From Enorma phocaeensis (lineage in GTDB: Bacteria; Actinomycetota; Coriobacteriia; Coriobacteriales; Coriobacteriaceae): 64,000 bases of DNA. Below, piece after piece: positions 54,661-63,819 of this stretch. Position 1 is the stretch's first letter, and each line of letters opens with the position of its first letter. The notes under the pieces were generated by a model. The model saw only the letters and a list, made by a program, of their open reading frames with translations, ran no database searches and was not told the origin of the DNA. Where the stretch lies: contig NZ_LT891968.1 in the NCBI RefSeq assembly GCF_900186505.1, positions 523,398 to 587,397 on the forward strand. Direction: 5' to 3'. Both the position numbers and the translations under genes were made by a program.

Positions 54661-56742
54661 CTATGGGCGCGCCGCCCCGCATGGGCAGGCTTCCTCGTCC
54701 GCGCTGCCCGTTCCGTCGCCGGCGCATGCAGCGCCATCCGCGCCAAGCAGCCGAGCCGCAGCATCGAGGGCGTCGCATGTGCCTATGAGACCCACGGTGT
54801 CCCCGGCAACCAATCGCGTCGTCGCGTCGATGAACAGGGCTGTCTCGCCCTCGTGGCGCAGGGCCACGGCGTTTGCCCCGGTCTTGGCACGCAGGTCCGC
54901 TTCGGCAAGCGTTGAACCCGCAACCGGAGCCCCTTCAGCAACCTCGATCCAGTAGAGATCGACCTCAGCAAGCGACGAGGCCAGTCGCTCGAGCGCACGC
55001 GCCCTCGCCGCGCGCGAGTCATCCGCCAGCGCCGCATAGCCGCTCGCACGCAGCTCATCGGCGTACTCCTGGATCTGCCGCGGGCGATAGCCCAAATCAA
55101 GCAGGGCATGGCGCATGAGCTCGATACCGCCCTCCAACACGGGCCGCACCACCTCGTCGGCACCAGCGCCTACGAGCTCGGCGACCGCATCCTCATCATG
55201 CGCGCGCGTGATGATGCGCAAGCCCGGCGCCGCCGCACGCGCTTCTCGAGCGATGACCTCCGCCGCCGCATCACCATGCGAAGCGATGACGAGCACCCGC
55301 GCCGCCCCCAGATGGGCATGCGCCAGGATATCCGAATTCGCGGCATCTCCCACCAGCACGTGCAAGCCGTCGCGCTCGGCCTCCTCCGCCGTGGACAAGT
55401 CGCGTTCCACCACAAGGCACGGCACCTCGAGGCGCATCAGCACGTCGGTGACGCAGCGTCCCGCATGGCCGTAGCCTACGACCACCACATGGTCCGCCAT
55501 CCCCTCGCGCGCGGGTTCCTCCGGCAGCTGACGCCGCTCGTACAGGGAACGAAGCCACGGACGGGAGCCCATCACGCGTTCCAAGGGCTCGATGGTCTTG
55601 AAGGCGAACGAGTTGAATGCTATCGAGAGCACGGCGCCGCCCAGTATCAGGCTGTACTGGTCGGCGGAGAGGATGCCGAGCGCCATGCCCGTCTGCCCGA
55701 TGATGAACGAGAATTCGCCGATCTGCGAAAGGCCCGCCGCAACCGTGAGTGTCGTGTTCAATCCAGCGGAAAGTACCGGACCGAGCGCCATGTTGATTGC
55801 CCATTTCCCCACGATGATGAGGATGACGAGCGCAATGAGCTCCCCGGCATGCGCCGCAAGCGTGACCGGGTTCACCATCATGCCCACCGACGCAAAGAAG
55901 ATGATCGAGAACAGGTCCTTGAAGGGAATTGCCTCGGCGGCGATGCGATGCGACAGCTTGGAGCCGCTCACCACCACACCGGCCAAGAACGCCCCCAACG
56001 CGACCGAAAGGCCGAACATGAGCGACGCCGCCATCGCGGTGCCAAGCGCCACGACCACGACGGCGAGCTGAAAGAGCTCGGCCGGGCAGAAGCGCGCGAT
56101 GCGAGCCAGCAGCCACGGAAGGACGCGAGAACCCACCACGAGCATGAGCGCCACGAAGGCGGCGGTCTTCGCGAGGGCCTCCGCAAGGCCGCGCGCAAGC
56201 TCCGGACCCGAGACCTCACCCGGTCCAAAAACGACGGGCAGCACCACCAGGATCACCACCGTGGCAAGATCCTCGACGATCAGCCACCCGGTTGCCACGC
56301 GCCCGCCATGGCTCTGGTAAAGCCCGGCGTCGCTCAGGTTCTTGATGAGCACGACGGTCGAGGCGATGCTTACCGAAAGGCCGAGCATGACCCCCGCCTC
56401 GAACGTCCACCCGAACAGCCTTCCCAGCAGGCAGCCACCGATGGTTCCGAGCACGATCTGCGCGATGGCGCCCGGAACTGCGATGCCTTTGACCTCAGCC
56501 AGATCTTCGAGTGAGAAGTGCAGCCCCGTGCTGAACATCATGAACATCACGCCGACCTCGGACAGCTGGTTCATAGCATCCGAATCGCCGATGAAACCCG
56601 GCGTAAACGGACTCACCACCAAGCCGCCAAGCAGGTAGCCCACGATGGGCGGCAAGCGGACCGCGCGGGCAACGAGCCCGCCGGCAAACGCGGCAACGAG
56701 CGCGAACACGAACGTCATGAGCAAAATGGTGTCTCCGTGCAT
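54661..56742 (-). CDS. Kef-type cation:proton antiporter with RCK domains
   Basis: 693 residues from ATG 56742, preceded by a strong CAGGAGGTGCC. About twelve membrane helices (1 to about 385) form the CPA2 exchanger (LPPIVGYLLGGLVVSPFTPG, FMMFSTGLHFSLEDL, GWLIVEDLATVVIL). A TrkA-N nucleotide-binding domain starts at VVVGYGHAGRCVTDVL (about 415-545) and a TrkA-C domain covers about 595-675. The tail is Cys/Asp-rich (DEEACPCGAARP). It is likely K+ efflux or pH homeostasis controlled by a nucleotide; the ion is not defined. Confidence 0.9.
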   Translation of the reverse strand: MHGDTILLMTFVFALVAAFAGGLVARAVRLPPIVGYLLGGLVVSPFTPGFIGDSDAMNQLSEVGVMFMMFSTGLHFSLEDLAEVKGIAVPGAIAQIVLGTIGGCLLGRLFGWTFEAGVMLGLSVSIASTVVLIKNLSDAGLYQSHGGRVATGWLIVEDLATVVILVVLPVVFGPGEVSGPELARGLAEALAKTAAFVALMLVVGSRVLPWLLARIARFCPAELFQLAVVVVALGTAMAASLMFGLSVALGAFLAGVVVSGSKLSHRIAAEAIPFKDLFSIIFFASVGMMVNPVTLAAHAGELIALVILIIVGKWAINMALGPVLSAGLNTTLTVAAGLSQIGEFSFIIGQTGMALGILSADQYSLILGGAVLSIAFNSFAFKTIEPLERVMGSRPWLRSLYERRQLPEEPAREGMADHVVVVGYGHAGRCVTDVLMRLEVPCLVVERDLSTAEEAERDGLHVLVGDAANSDILAHAHLGAARVLVIASHGDAAAEVIAREARAAAPGLRIITRAHDEDAVAELVGAGADEVVRPVLEGGIELMRHALLDLGYRPRQIQEYADELRASGYAALADDSRAARARALERLASSLAEVDLYWIEVAEGAPVAGSTLAEADLRAKTGANAVALRHEGETALFIDATTRLVAGDTVGLIGTCDALDAAARLLGADGAACAGDGTGSADEEACPCGAARP

Positions 56743-56829
56743 GGCACCTCCTGTTTGGTTGATCGCGCCACCGGACGGCAGGGTCCGCGCCAACGGCTCA
56801 ACGCCGCAGCGGGTACGCGTTGCGTCCAG

Positions 56830-59256
56830 CTAGAGCGTCATGTTGGGGTCGGCGTCGATGTCGAGCGCAGAGAATTCGCCGCGATCGAACTTACGGCGCG
56901 CGACCTCGGCAATCATGGCGGCATTGTCCGTGCAGGCACCTTGCGGCGGCAGCGTCACCCGCACACCTTGGCGCCCGAGCTTTCTCGTCATCATCTCGCG
57001 AAGATGCGGGTTCGCCGCCACGCCCCCGCCGATGCAATACTCGCGCGCACCGGTGTCACGCAGCGCGTTCCATGCCTTCTTGTACTGCACATCGAAGACG
57101 GCTGCCTCGAACGACGCCGCGAGATCGGGAAGATGGATCACGCGGCCCGCTGCGGTTTCCTGCTCGATGTAGTTCACCACGGCGGTCTTGAGGCCGGAAA
57201 GCGAGAAGCGGTAGTCACCCTTGCGGTTGAGCGCACGCGGGAAGTCGATGGCCTTGGGATCGCCCGTCTCAGCAAGGCGCGAGATGATCGGCCCGCCCGG
57301 ATACCCCAGGCCGAGCGCCTTGGCGACCTTGTCGAACGCCTCGCCCACCGCGTCATCGAGCGTCTCGCCAAGCACCTGGTAATCACCCCAATCGCGCACG
57401 TGCACGAGCATGGTGTGGCCACCCGACACGAGCGTGAAGATAAACGGCGGCTTGAGGTCGGGCTGCGCGAGCAGGTTGGCGAACAGATGTCCCTCGAGAT
57501 GGTTCACCGCGATGAGCGGCACCCCCGCCCCGAGCGAGAACCCCTTGGCGAAGGCAACGCCCACCACCAGAGCCCCAACGAGCCCCGGGCCCTGGGTCAC
57601 GCCCACCGCGGCAAGCTCGCACGGCTCGAGCGCGCCGCCAGCAAGCCCAAGCGTCGACGCGGCCTCTTCGAGCGCGGCATCGACCACGCCGACGATGACC
57701 TCGACGTGCTTGCGGGATGCTATCTCGGGGACCACGCCGCCAAAGCGCGCATGGAAGTCTATCTGGGTCGAAACTTGATTGGCGAGCATGCGTCCATCTG
57801 CATCGATGATGGCGACCGCCGTCTCGTCGCAAGAGCTCTCGATGGCAAGCACCGGCTTCAGGCGCTCGACGAGCGCACGCTCATCGGCGCTGCGCCGCGC
57901 CGCCGGTACGGGCCACGCGCGCATGGCCGCCGACGTGGGCTCCGGGGAAGCGGCGTCAACGGGAAGCGCCAGGGGCAGCTGCGCGGTCATGACGATGGCG
58001 TCCTTGCTCGGCCCGTAATAGCCTCGGCGGCGCCCCGCCTCCATGAAACCGAGGCTCGCATACAGCGCGATCGCGGCATCATTTCCCGCCTCGACCTCAA
58101 GCGATGCGGAGGTGCAGCCCAGCATCTGCGCGTCGTAGCTCACATGCGAGAGCAACTTGCGCGCGATGCCCTGGCGGCGGCGCTCGGGAGCCACGGCAAC
58201 ATCCAGAATCTCGATATCATGCTCGACCACCATGCCGCCGGCAATGCCCGCGAGCTCCCCGTCATCGTGAGCGACCCACCAGGTGCGGGGCACCGCCGCG
58301 TCCTCGCTGAACTCCGAGAGGAACTGCCCCGGCGTCCAGGGCGTGTGCGCCGCGCCGGCAAAGCACGTCGCTTCGAGGGAGGCCGCCGCCTCGGCGTCAG
58401 CCGCTCCCATGGGCCTGATCTGCAGATGACGGCCGGCAAGCTCGTCAGCGACGCCGGTGACCTCGCTGCGCGCGCTCGGGGCGGTCCCCAAACGCCGGCG
58501 CTCGTTCTCCTCGGCATCGGACAGACGCGTGTAGATGGGAAGCACCAGGGCTGGATCGCCGTCATCCCACCCGCGCTCCGCCGCTGCTTGCAGCGCCGCG
58601 CGCACGAGTCCCTCGCCCGTAGGATGCCAGAGCCCCTCTTCGACAAACCGCGCGAAGCCCGCCTCGCGGAAACGCGCCCCGTAGCGCTTGAGCCCGTCTC
58701 CGCTCAGTTGCAGCTCTCCTGCCTCCGGCATGTTCAGCCAGGTATCCACCACGGCCGCTGCCTTAACAACGCGCTCTCGGTCGAACAGTCGCTCGATACC
58801 CGCGTCATCGATGCGGTAAAGCGCCGGATACACCTCGCCGCGCATCGCGTCCGCGGCGATGCCCACAAGTCCGCGCACCCCGCCGCGCCACGCCGTCCAT
58901 GCCGTCGCATCGAGCGTCGAGGCGCCGTACAACGGCACGTTCGCCCCGCATGCAAGCCCCTTGGCCGTCGAGATGCCTATGCGCACACCGGTAAACGAGC
59001 CAGGACCCCTTCCCACGATGAGGGCATCGAGGTCCTCGACGGCATAGCCCGCTTCGGCAAGGACGTCCCTTAGCGTAAGCACGAGCTCCACGTTCGCACG
59101 ACGGCGGCAGAGGTGGTCGCGAGACGCCAGGATCTCGAGCGACGAGGCGTCTCCGCGCGCGAAGGCATCCTCATCGATCCGGGCGATCGCACACGCCAGC
59201 ATATCTGTCGAGGTATCTATAGAGGCTATCAAACGCTGACGCGTAGTTTTTTCCAT
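56830..59256 (-). CDS. TsaB-RimI-TsaD fusion protein
   Basis: 808 residues in one frame. TsaB occupies about 1-250 (ASIDTSTDMLACAI, GRGPGSFTGVRIG). A GNAT acetyltransferase of RimI type occupies about 278-430 (LDVAVAPERRRQGIARKLL acetyl-CoA loop). TsaD occupies about 465-808 (LAIESSCDETAVAI, the metal-binding HLEGH, FTLVSGGHTMLV, GGGVAANPHLR). TsaB and TsaD with TsaE install threonylcarbamoyl on A37 of ANN-decoding tRNAs; RimI acetylates the N-terminus of ribosomal S18. ATG 59256 follows AGGACGG, 11 bases after tsaE. Separate genes in most bacteria. Confidence 0.94.
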   Translation of the reverse strand: MEKTTRQRLIASIDTSTDMLACAIARIDEDAFARGDASSLEILASRDHLCRRRANVELVLTLRDVLAEAGYAVEDLDALIVGRGPGSFTGVRIGISTAKGLACGANVPLYGASTLDATAWTAWRGGVRGLVGIAADAMRGEVYPALYRIDDAGIERLFDRERVVKAAAVVDTWLNMPEAGELQLSGDGLKRYGARFREAGFARFVEEGLWHPTGEGLVRAALQAAAERGWDDGDPALVLPIYTRLSDAEENERRRLGTAPSARSEVTGVADELAGRHLQIRPMGAADAEAAASLEATCFAGAAHTPWTPGQFLSEFSEDAAVPRTWWVAHDDGELAGIAGGMVVEHDIEILDVAVAPERRRQGIARKLLSHVSYDAQMLGCTSASLEVEAGNDAAIALYASLGFMEAGRRRGYYGPSKDAIVMTAQLPLALPVDAASPEPTSAAMRAWPVPAARRSADERALVERLKPVLAIESSCDETAVAIIDADGRMLANQVSTQIDFHARFGGVVPEIASRKHVEVIVGVVDAALEEAASTLGLAGGALEPCELAAVGVTQGPGLVGALVVGVAFAKGFSLGAGVPLIAVNHLEGHLFANLLAQPDLKPPFIFTLVSGGHTMLVHVRDWGDYQVLGETLDDAVGEAFDKVAKALGLGYPGGPIISRLAETGDPKAIDFPRALNRKGDYRFSLSGLKTAVVNYIEQETAAGRVIHLPDLAASFEAAVFDVQYKKAWNALRDTGAREYCIGGGVAANPHLREMMTRKLGRQGVRVTLPPQGACTDNAAMIAEVARRKFDRGEFSALDIDADPNMTL

Positions 59257-59267
59257 GCACAACCGTC

Positions 59268-59798
59268 CTATTGGCGTTCTGGTTCAGTGATGTGGCGCCG
59301 CTCCTCAGAAGCCACGAGCGCGTCATCGATTGCCTGCGCAAGCTCTTCCGCGCGGGTACCATGTGGTTCGAGCGCGATCGTCCGCTCGTCTTGCCCGACT
59401 CGCGTGATCACGACACCCAAGAACTCGTCGGTCAACTCGTCTTGGAACTGCTCGCCCCACTCAAGCAAGCAGACGCCCTCATAGCCGAGCACGTCGTAGA
59501 TTCCCGTGTCCTCGAGCTCGTAGGCATGCTCGAGCCGGTAGAGGTCGAAGTGGAACAGGGGAATGCGCCCACCTTCATGCACCGCCATGATGGCAAAGGT
59601 CGGACTCGTCACGGGATGCTCGTCTCCAAGCCCTTTGGAAACCCCCTTCGTAAGATGCGTCTTCCCCACGCCCAGGCCACCGGTGAGCACCAGCACGTCA
59701 CCATCGGCCAGCAAGGGCGCGATGATCTCGCCAAACTCCTCGGTATCAGCCTGAGAGCCGCTTTCATATCTGCCTCGCGACACGCGATTGAGCGCCAT
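59268..59798 (-). CDS. tsaE: tRNA t6A biosynthesis ATPase TsaE
   Basis: 176 residues. Walker A GGLGVGKTHLTKG, the switch TSPTFAIMAVHEG, Walker-B-like FHFDLYRLEHAYELEDTG and the conserved CLLEWGEQF block are all present. It regulates the TsaB-TsaD complex by ATP hydrolysis. ATG 59798 follows GGAGGAGTAGGC; 2 bases separate it from the glycosylase stop. C-terminal residues after about 135 are a charged extension. Confidence 0.94.
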   Translation of the reverse strand: MALNRVSRGRYESGSQADTEEFGEIIAPLLADGDVLVLTGGLGVGKTHLTKGVSKGLGDEHPVTSPTFAIMAVHEGGRIPLFHFDLYRLEHAYELEDTGIYDVLGYEGVCLLEWGEQFQDELTDEFLGVVITRVGQDERTIALEPHGTRAEELAQAIDDALVASEERRHITEPERQ

Positions 59799-59800
59799 GC

Positions 59801-60481
59801 CTACTCCTCCACGTGGGGCAAGGGCGCCTGCGCGCCGTTGGATGCCGGCGCAACCGCAGCGTCGCCCTCGGGCACCTCGCCCACCGGGTGCCGTGCAAGC
59901 CAGTCTCCGAGCATGCGAAAGTCTTGCTCGAGCAGCTCTTGCCAGGCGGGGTTGCGGAGCGCGGCCGCCGGATGGAACGTCGGCATGACCACGAAATGGC
60001 CCGTTTGGTGGAACCTGCCGCGCAACCGGGTAATCCCCGTCTCGGTACGCAGGATGAAATGGGTCGCCGGGTTGCCCAGCGTTACGATCACGTCAGGCCA
60101 GATGCTCCTTATCTGCTCACGAAGGAACGGGGAGCACGCAAGCACTTCGTCCGCTTTGGGATCGCGGTTTCCCGGGGGTCGGCACTTGAGCACGTTGGCG
60201 ATGTAGATCTCTTCGCGCGTAAGCCCTGCAAGCGAAAGGATGGCGTTTAGATTCTCGCCCGCGCGCCCTACAAAGGGCTCGCCCTGCAGGTCCTCGTTGC
60301 GACCCGGAGCCTCGCCCACGAACACCACGCGAGCATGCGGGTTGCCGACACCAAAGACGATGTTGGTGCGCGTCTGGCAGAGCTCGCAGAGCCGGCAGTC
60401 TCCCATCGCCGCCCTGATCTCCTCAAGGGAAACCTCGCGCGGGCGCTGGTGGTCGTGTCCGGGGATCTTAAGCATCGCCAT
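59801..60481 (-). CDS. Type-4 (family 4) uracil-DNA glycosylase with 4Fe-4S cluster
   Basis: 226 residues. It removes uracil from DNA in base-excision repair. Visible: CRLCELCQTRT (cluster Cys pair), VFVGEAPGRNEDLQGEPFVGRAGE (uracil pocket, active-site GEAPG), LKCRPPGNRDP (third Cys), CSPFLREQI (fourth Cys) and TFHPAAALRNP (the catalytic HP motif). GGGAGGCTCCCG precedes the ATG. It is inserted between alr and tsaE, which are neighbours in many Actinobacteria. The C-terminal 25 residues are disordered. Confidence 0.92.
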   Translation of the reverse strand: MAMLKIPGHDHQRPREVSLEEIRAAMGDCRLCELCQTRTNIVFGVGNPHARVVFVGEAPGRNEDLQGEPFVGRAGENLNAILSLAGLTREEIYIANVLKCRPPGNRDPKADEVLACSPFLREQIRSIWPDVIVTLGNPATHFILRTETGITRLRGRFHQTGHFVVMPTFHPAAALRNPAWQELLEQDFRMLGDWLARHPVGEVPEGDAAVAPASNGAQAPLPHVEE

Positions 60482-60499
60482 CGGGAGCCTCCCTAGCTA

Positions 60500-61651
60500 T
60501 CACAGATACACCTTCTCCAAGCGCATGCCAAAGCCGCACGCAACCTCGTAGTTGATTGTGCCGCGCAACTGAGCCATCTCGTCCATGGTGATGCACGCAT
60601 CACCATCCCGACCGATGATGGTCATCACATCGCCGTACTCCGCTTCAGGAATCTGGTGGATCGGCGTCTGTTGGATGGCGACCATGCACTGGTCCATGCA
60701 GATATTACCCACTTGGCGGATGCGCTCGCCGCGGTAGAGAACCTCCATGCGGTTGGAAAGCGTCCGCGACAGACCGTCGGCATATCCTATCGGCAACGTG
60801 CAGATTTGCACCGCCGTGCGCGGAACGCGATAGGTGAACCCGTAGCTTACGCCCTCGCCCATCGCGGGCCGCGTGGTCCGTGTAACCCGTGCGCGCACGC
60901 TCATCACCGGCTCGAGCTCCATGGTGCGGCGCGATGCCTCGCATGGCTGCAAGCCATACAACCCCACACCCACGCGCACCATGTCATAGCGCACGGAATC
61001 ATCCAGCATCGTAGCCGCCGTGTTCTCGCAATGCACCGTTCCGCAATCGTAGCCGGCATCCTGCATGGCGCGCACCGCCTCGTCAAAGCGCCGGCATTGC
61101 AGCTTATAGTCCCAACCGTCGATATCATCGGCGGTAGCGAAGTGGGTGAACACGCCGGCGCAGCTCAGGCCGCGATGAAAATCGATGCTGCGCCTGAATT
61201 CGAGGACATCCGCGTAGTGCACGCCGATGCGGTTCATGCCCGTTTCGATAGCGAGGTGATAGGCGCCGACTGTCCCCGCCTGAACCGCGCACTCCCCGTA
61301 CGCGAGCGCGAACTCGACCGTATACACCGACGGCATGAGGTTGTGCTCGATGAGCAGCGGAACGGCTTCGACAGGCGGTTCGCTCAGAATCAGGATGGGC
61401 GCGGAGACGCCTCCCTCTCGCAACGCGACGCCCTCTTTGACCGTAGCGACCGCGAACATATCGGCACCAGCCGAGTGCATCACGCGAGCGCACTCCACCG
61501 CGCCGTGCCCGTATGCATCGGCCTTAACCACGCAGCAGAGGCGCTGGCGCGGACCTAGCAGGTTCCGGTACGCCCGCATGTTGCGTCTCAGCGCGCCACG
61601 GTCGATCTCGACCCATGACCAGCGCGTCTGGGGTATCTTCATCTGCAGCAC
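60500..61651 (-). CDS. alr: Alanine racemase
   Basis: 383 residues from GTG 61651 (GGAGGC seven bases upstream). It makes D-alanine for peptidoglycan with PLP. The catalytic Lys is in VVKADAYGHGAVECA near residue 40, and the N-terminal barrel continues with HLAIETGMNRIG. The second-domain catalytic Tyr is in GEGVSYGFTYRV, and the conserved VGNICMDQCMVAI is present. The next gene starts 18 bases downstream, within the operon acpS-nnr-alr-udg-tsaE-tsaBD. Confidence 0.95.
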   Translation of the reverse strand: MLQMKIPQTRWSWVEIDRGALRRNMRAYRNLLGPRQRLCCVVKADAYGHGAVECARVMHSAGADMFAVATVKEGVALREGGVSAPILILSEPPVEAVPLLIEHNLMPSVYTVEFALAYGECAVQAGTVGAYHLAIETGMNRIGVHYADVLEFRRSIDFHRGLSCAGVFTHFATADDIDGWDYKLQCRRFDEAVRAMQDAGYDCGTVHCENTAATMLDDSVRYDMVRVGVGLYGLQPCEASRRTMELEPVMSVRARVTRTTRPAMGEGVSYGFTYRVPRTAVQICTLPIGYADGLSRTLSNRMEVLYRGERIRQVGNICMDQCMVAIQQTPIHQIPEAEYGDVMTIIGRDGDACITMDEMAQLRGTINYEVACGFGMRLEKVYL

Positions 61652-61664
61652 GGGATTCGCCTCC

Positions 61665-63281
61665 TTATGCGTCCGATGCTGTGGACGCATCCAAGCCTTC
61701 GAGCGCTTCCTCGGTGATAAGCTGCATCGCCGGCCCGATAAAATCGATCAAGTCGGTCGCGATGACGCTCCTGTCGCCCAGCTGCGCCGCCGCTGCAAAT
61801 CCCGTATAGGAGTGCACGTTGACTGCATAAGCGCATAAGAGCTCCCACGGATCGTCGAGCTCGCGACCGGCGAGTGCCACCGACCCTGCAAGGATGCCGG
61901 CAAGCACGTCGCCGGAGCCAGCCGTGGCAAGAGAAGCGGGACCGGCCTGCGGAAGCAGCACCTTCTCGACGCCCACAATCGCCGTTGTGGGCCCCTTGGC
62001 AACGATAACCATGTCGCTCGACCCACCGGCCCACAAGATGCGCTGAGCCGCATCGATAGCAGTTCCCAAGTCGACAACGCCCGCATCGTCCACAAGACGG
62101 CCGAGTTCGCGGTAATGAGGCGTGAGGATGAGCGGCGCCTCACGACGGTAGAGCTCGGGAGTCTGGTCGATGCCCCCGATGGCAACCTTGGAGAGGCAGT
62201 TCAGGGCGTCGGCATCGAGGATCAAGGGCACATCGAGAGCCATGAGGCCGTTCACGACATCGAGACACCCCGCAGCGGTGGTGATGCCCGGACCGCAGAG
62301 CACGCAGGAGAACTTCCGAGCGACCTCGCAGACCGCCTTACTCGCCGCCGCCCCAAAGGCGCCTCGGGAATCTGAAGGGATATCGATTACCGGAACCGAA
62401 GGAAGCGCCATGCGAATAAGATTCGCGCAGGCCGATGGAGCCGCAACCGCAACGTAACCCGCACCCGCCCGTGCCGCAGACTTCGCCGCCATGATGGCTG
62501 CTCCTGGATAAGCCGCCGAACCGGCTACGATGAGTGCAGAACCACGGGAATACTTATCGATGTTCGCAGGCAGCGGCATGAGGAAGTTGGTGAGATCGGC
62601 AGGCTCGACAATCTCAGCCGCATGCTCGACATCGCCAATGACCTCATCGAACTTATCGTACAGCCTACCGCAAATGATCTCGCCGGCATACTCCGGACCA
62701 TCAGCGCTATACAAGCCGATTTTCGGAGCAATCATGGTTGCCGTAGCTGTAGCTCGCACGCAATCATCTTCGACGCGGCCGGTCTGAGCATCGAGGCCTG
62801 AAGGAACATCCACCGAGATCACCCGTGGAGCAAGGTCGTTGAGGGTGGAGATCCAAATGCTGAACGGAGGGCGCAGGGCACCATGGAAGCCCGTACCGAG
62901 AATCGCATCGAGAACAACATCAGCTCGCGCGATAAGATCGGCAAGCTCGGTACGGGACGGTCCCACGATCACGTTCACATCACGGCCAGCTGTACGGCGA
63001 GCGACATGTCGGGCTAGGGATGATGAGATCTCATCAGGCTCGAGCGGAGAGACCACATCGACATCAAGGCCTTTTTGGGATAGGATATCCGCCGCAACCC
63101 AGCCATCGCCGCCATTGTTGCCAAACCCAACAAGGACGAGGACGCGTTTGGGCTTGAGCTTAAGCACCTGCTCGGCAGCAAACTCACCGGCGAGTTCCAT
63201 AAGCTCGGCCTTAGACGTGCCGGCTGCATCGATTATGTCCTCGAGGGCACGAACCTCATCACAGCTGAGAACTGGTTTCAT
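61665..63281 (-). CDS. nnr: Bifunctional NAD(P)H-hydrate epimerase / ADP-dependent dehydratase
   Basis: 538 residues from ATG 63281 (GGAGGTAGCC upstream). It repairs hydrated NADH and NADPH. The N-terminal YjeF_N epimerase domain (about 1-215) has VLVGFGNNGGDGWVAADIL and VDVPSGLDAQTGRV. The C-terminal carbohydrate-kinase-like dehydratase (about 235-520) has SRGSALIVAGSAAYPGAAIMA, ILDADALNCL, LILTPHYRELGRL and the ATP/ADP loop ATAGSGDVLAGILAG. The HPGE motif of many members appears here as TPHYREL. Its start overlaps the acpS 3' end by 23 bases. Confidence 0.93.
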   Translation of the reverse strand: MKPVLSCDEVRALEDIIDAAGTSKAELMELAGEFAAEQVLKLKPKRVLVLVGFGNNGGDGWVAADILSQKGLDVDVVSPLEPDEISSSLARHVARRTAGRDVNVIVGPSRTELADLIARADVVLDAILGTGFHGALRPPFSIWISTLNDLAPRVISVDVPSGLDAQTGRVEDDCVRATATATMIAPKIGLYSADGPEYAGEIICGRLYDKFDEVIGDVEHAAEIVEPADLTNFLMPLPANIDKYSRGSALIVAGSAAYPGAAIMAAKSAARAGAGYVAVAAPSACANLIRMALPSVPVIDIPSDSRGAFGAAASKAVCEVARKFSCVLCGPGITTAAGCLDVVNGLMALDVPLILDADALNCLSKVAIGGIDQTPELYRREAPLILTPHYRELGRLVDDAGVVDLGTAIDAAQRILWAGGSSDMVIVAKGPTTAIVGVEKVLLPQAGPASLATAGSGDVLAGILAGSVALAGRELDDPWELLCAYAVNVHSYTGFAAAAQLGDRSVIATDLIDFIGPAMQLITEEALEGLDASTASDA

Positions 63282-63819
63282 GGCTACCTCCATGGTCGAT
63301 TTCGGTCTCACCGGAAAGTGCGATCAACTCATCGGTCTGAATGCGCTCCAGGTCATCGAGAATCGAACGGGCCTCCTTGAACGAGCGAGCGATGCGCTGT
63401 CGCTCGGTTTCGCCCTGGTCCTTAGGACGCGGACGAGCGCCCTCGGTGATCGTCATCGCGTTGGCAACGGCAAGATCCGAAGACAACGACAATGAGAGCG
63501 CTACCTCGACGACGCCTTGCTCACGTGCAATCTCGAGCGCACGCCCGGCAAGCATCGCGATGGGGCGGCCGCGATCATCCCTCGACACCGATACATCTTT
63601 ACGACCGATACCTTGAGAGAAGCCGGTGCCCAGCGCCTTGAGAACAGCCTCGCGCGCTGCGAAACGGCTAGCGTAATGAGCAGCAGGATGTGCCGAGCTA
63701 TTGCAGTAAGCCTGCTCCTCCTCGGTAAAAACCCGCCTGGCAAAGGAGGGCGTGCGCTCTAGGATGCGCTCCATGCGGGGAATCTCAACGATGTCAACGC
63801 CGATACCTGCTTCAGCCAT
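63259..63819 (-). CDS. acpS: Holo-[acyl-carrier-protein] synthase with C-terminal extension
   Basis: 186 residues from ATG 63819 (GGAGGTGGGT). It attaches 4'-phosphopantetheine from CoA to ACP. The family core is GIGVDIVEIPRMERIL (Mg-binding Asp), FTEEEQAYC and ASRFAAREAVLKALGTGF (the FAAKEAxxKA motif with R for K), then LSLSSDLAVANAMT. The core ends near residue 125; about 60 more residues (KDQGETERQRIARSFKEAR...) form a charged helical extension not usual for the family. First gene of the operon; a likely extended -10 (TGGCTACAAT, 63871-63862) lies upstream on the minus strand. Confidence 0.92.
   Translation of the reverse strand: MAEAGIGVDIVEIPRMERILERTPSFARRVFTEEEQAYCNSSAHPAAHYASRFAAREAVLKALGTGFSQGIGRKDVSVSRDDRGRPIAMLAGRALEIAREQGVVEVALSLSLSSDLAVANAMTITEGARPRPKDQGETERQRIARSFKEARSILDDLERIQTDELIALSGETEIDHGGSHETSSQL

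Noticed and set aside
56518..59073. 851-codon plus-strand frame antisense to the TsaB-RimI-TsaD gene
   Set aside because: No domain content and a basic, His/Arg-rich composition typical of antisense reading.
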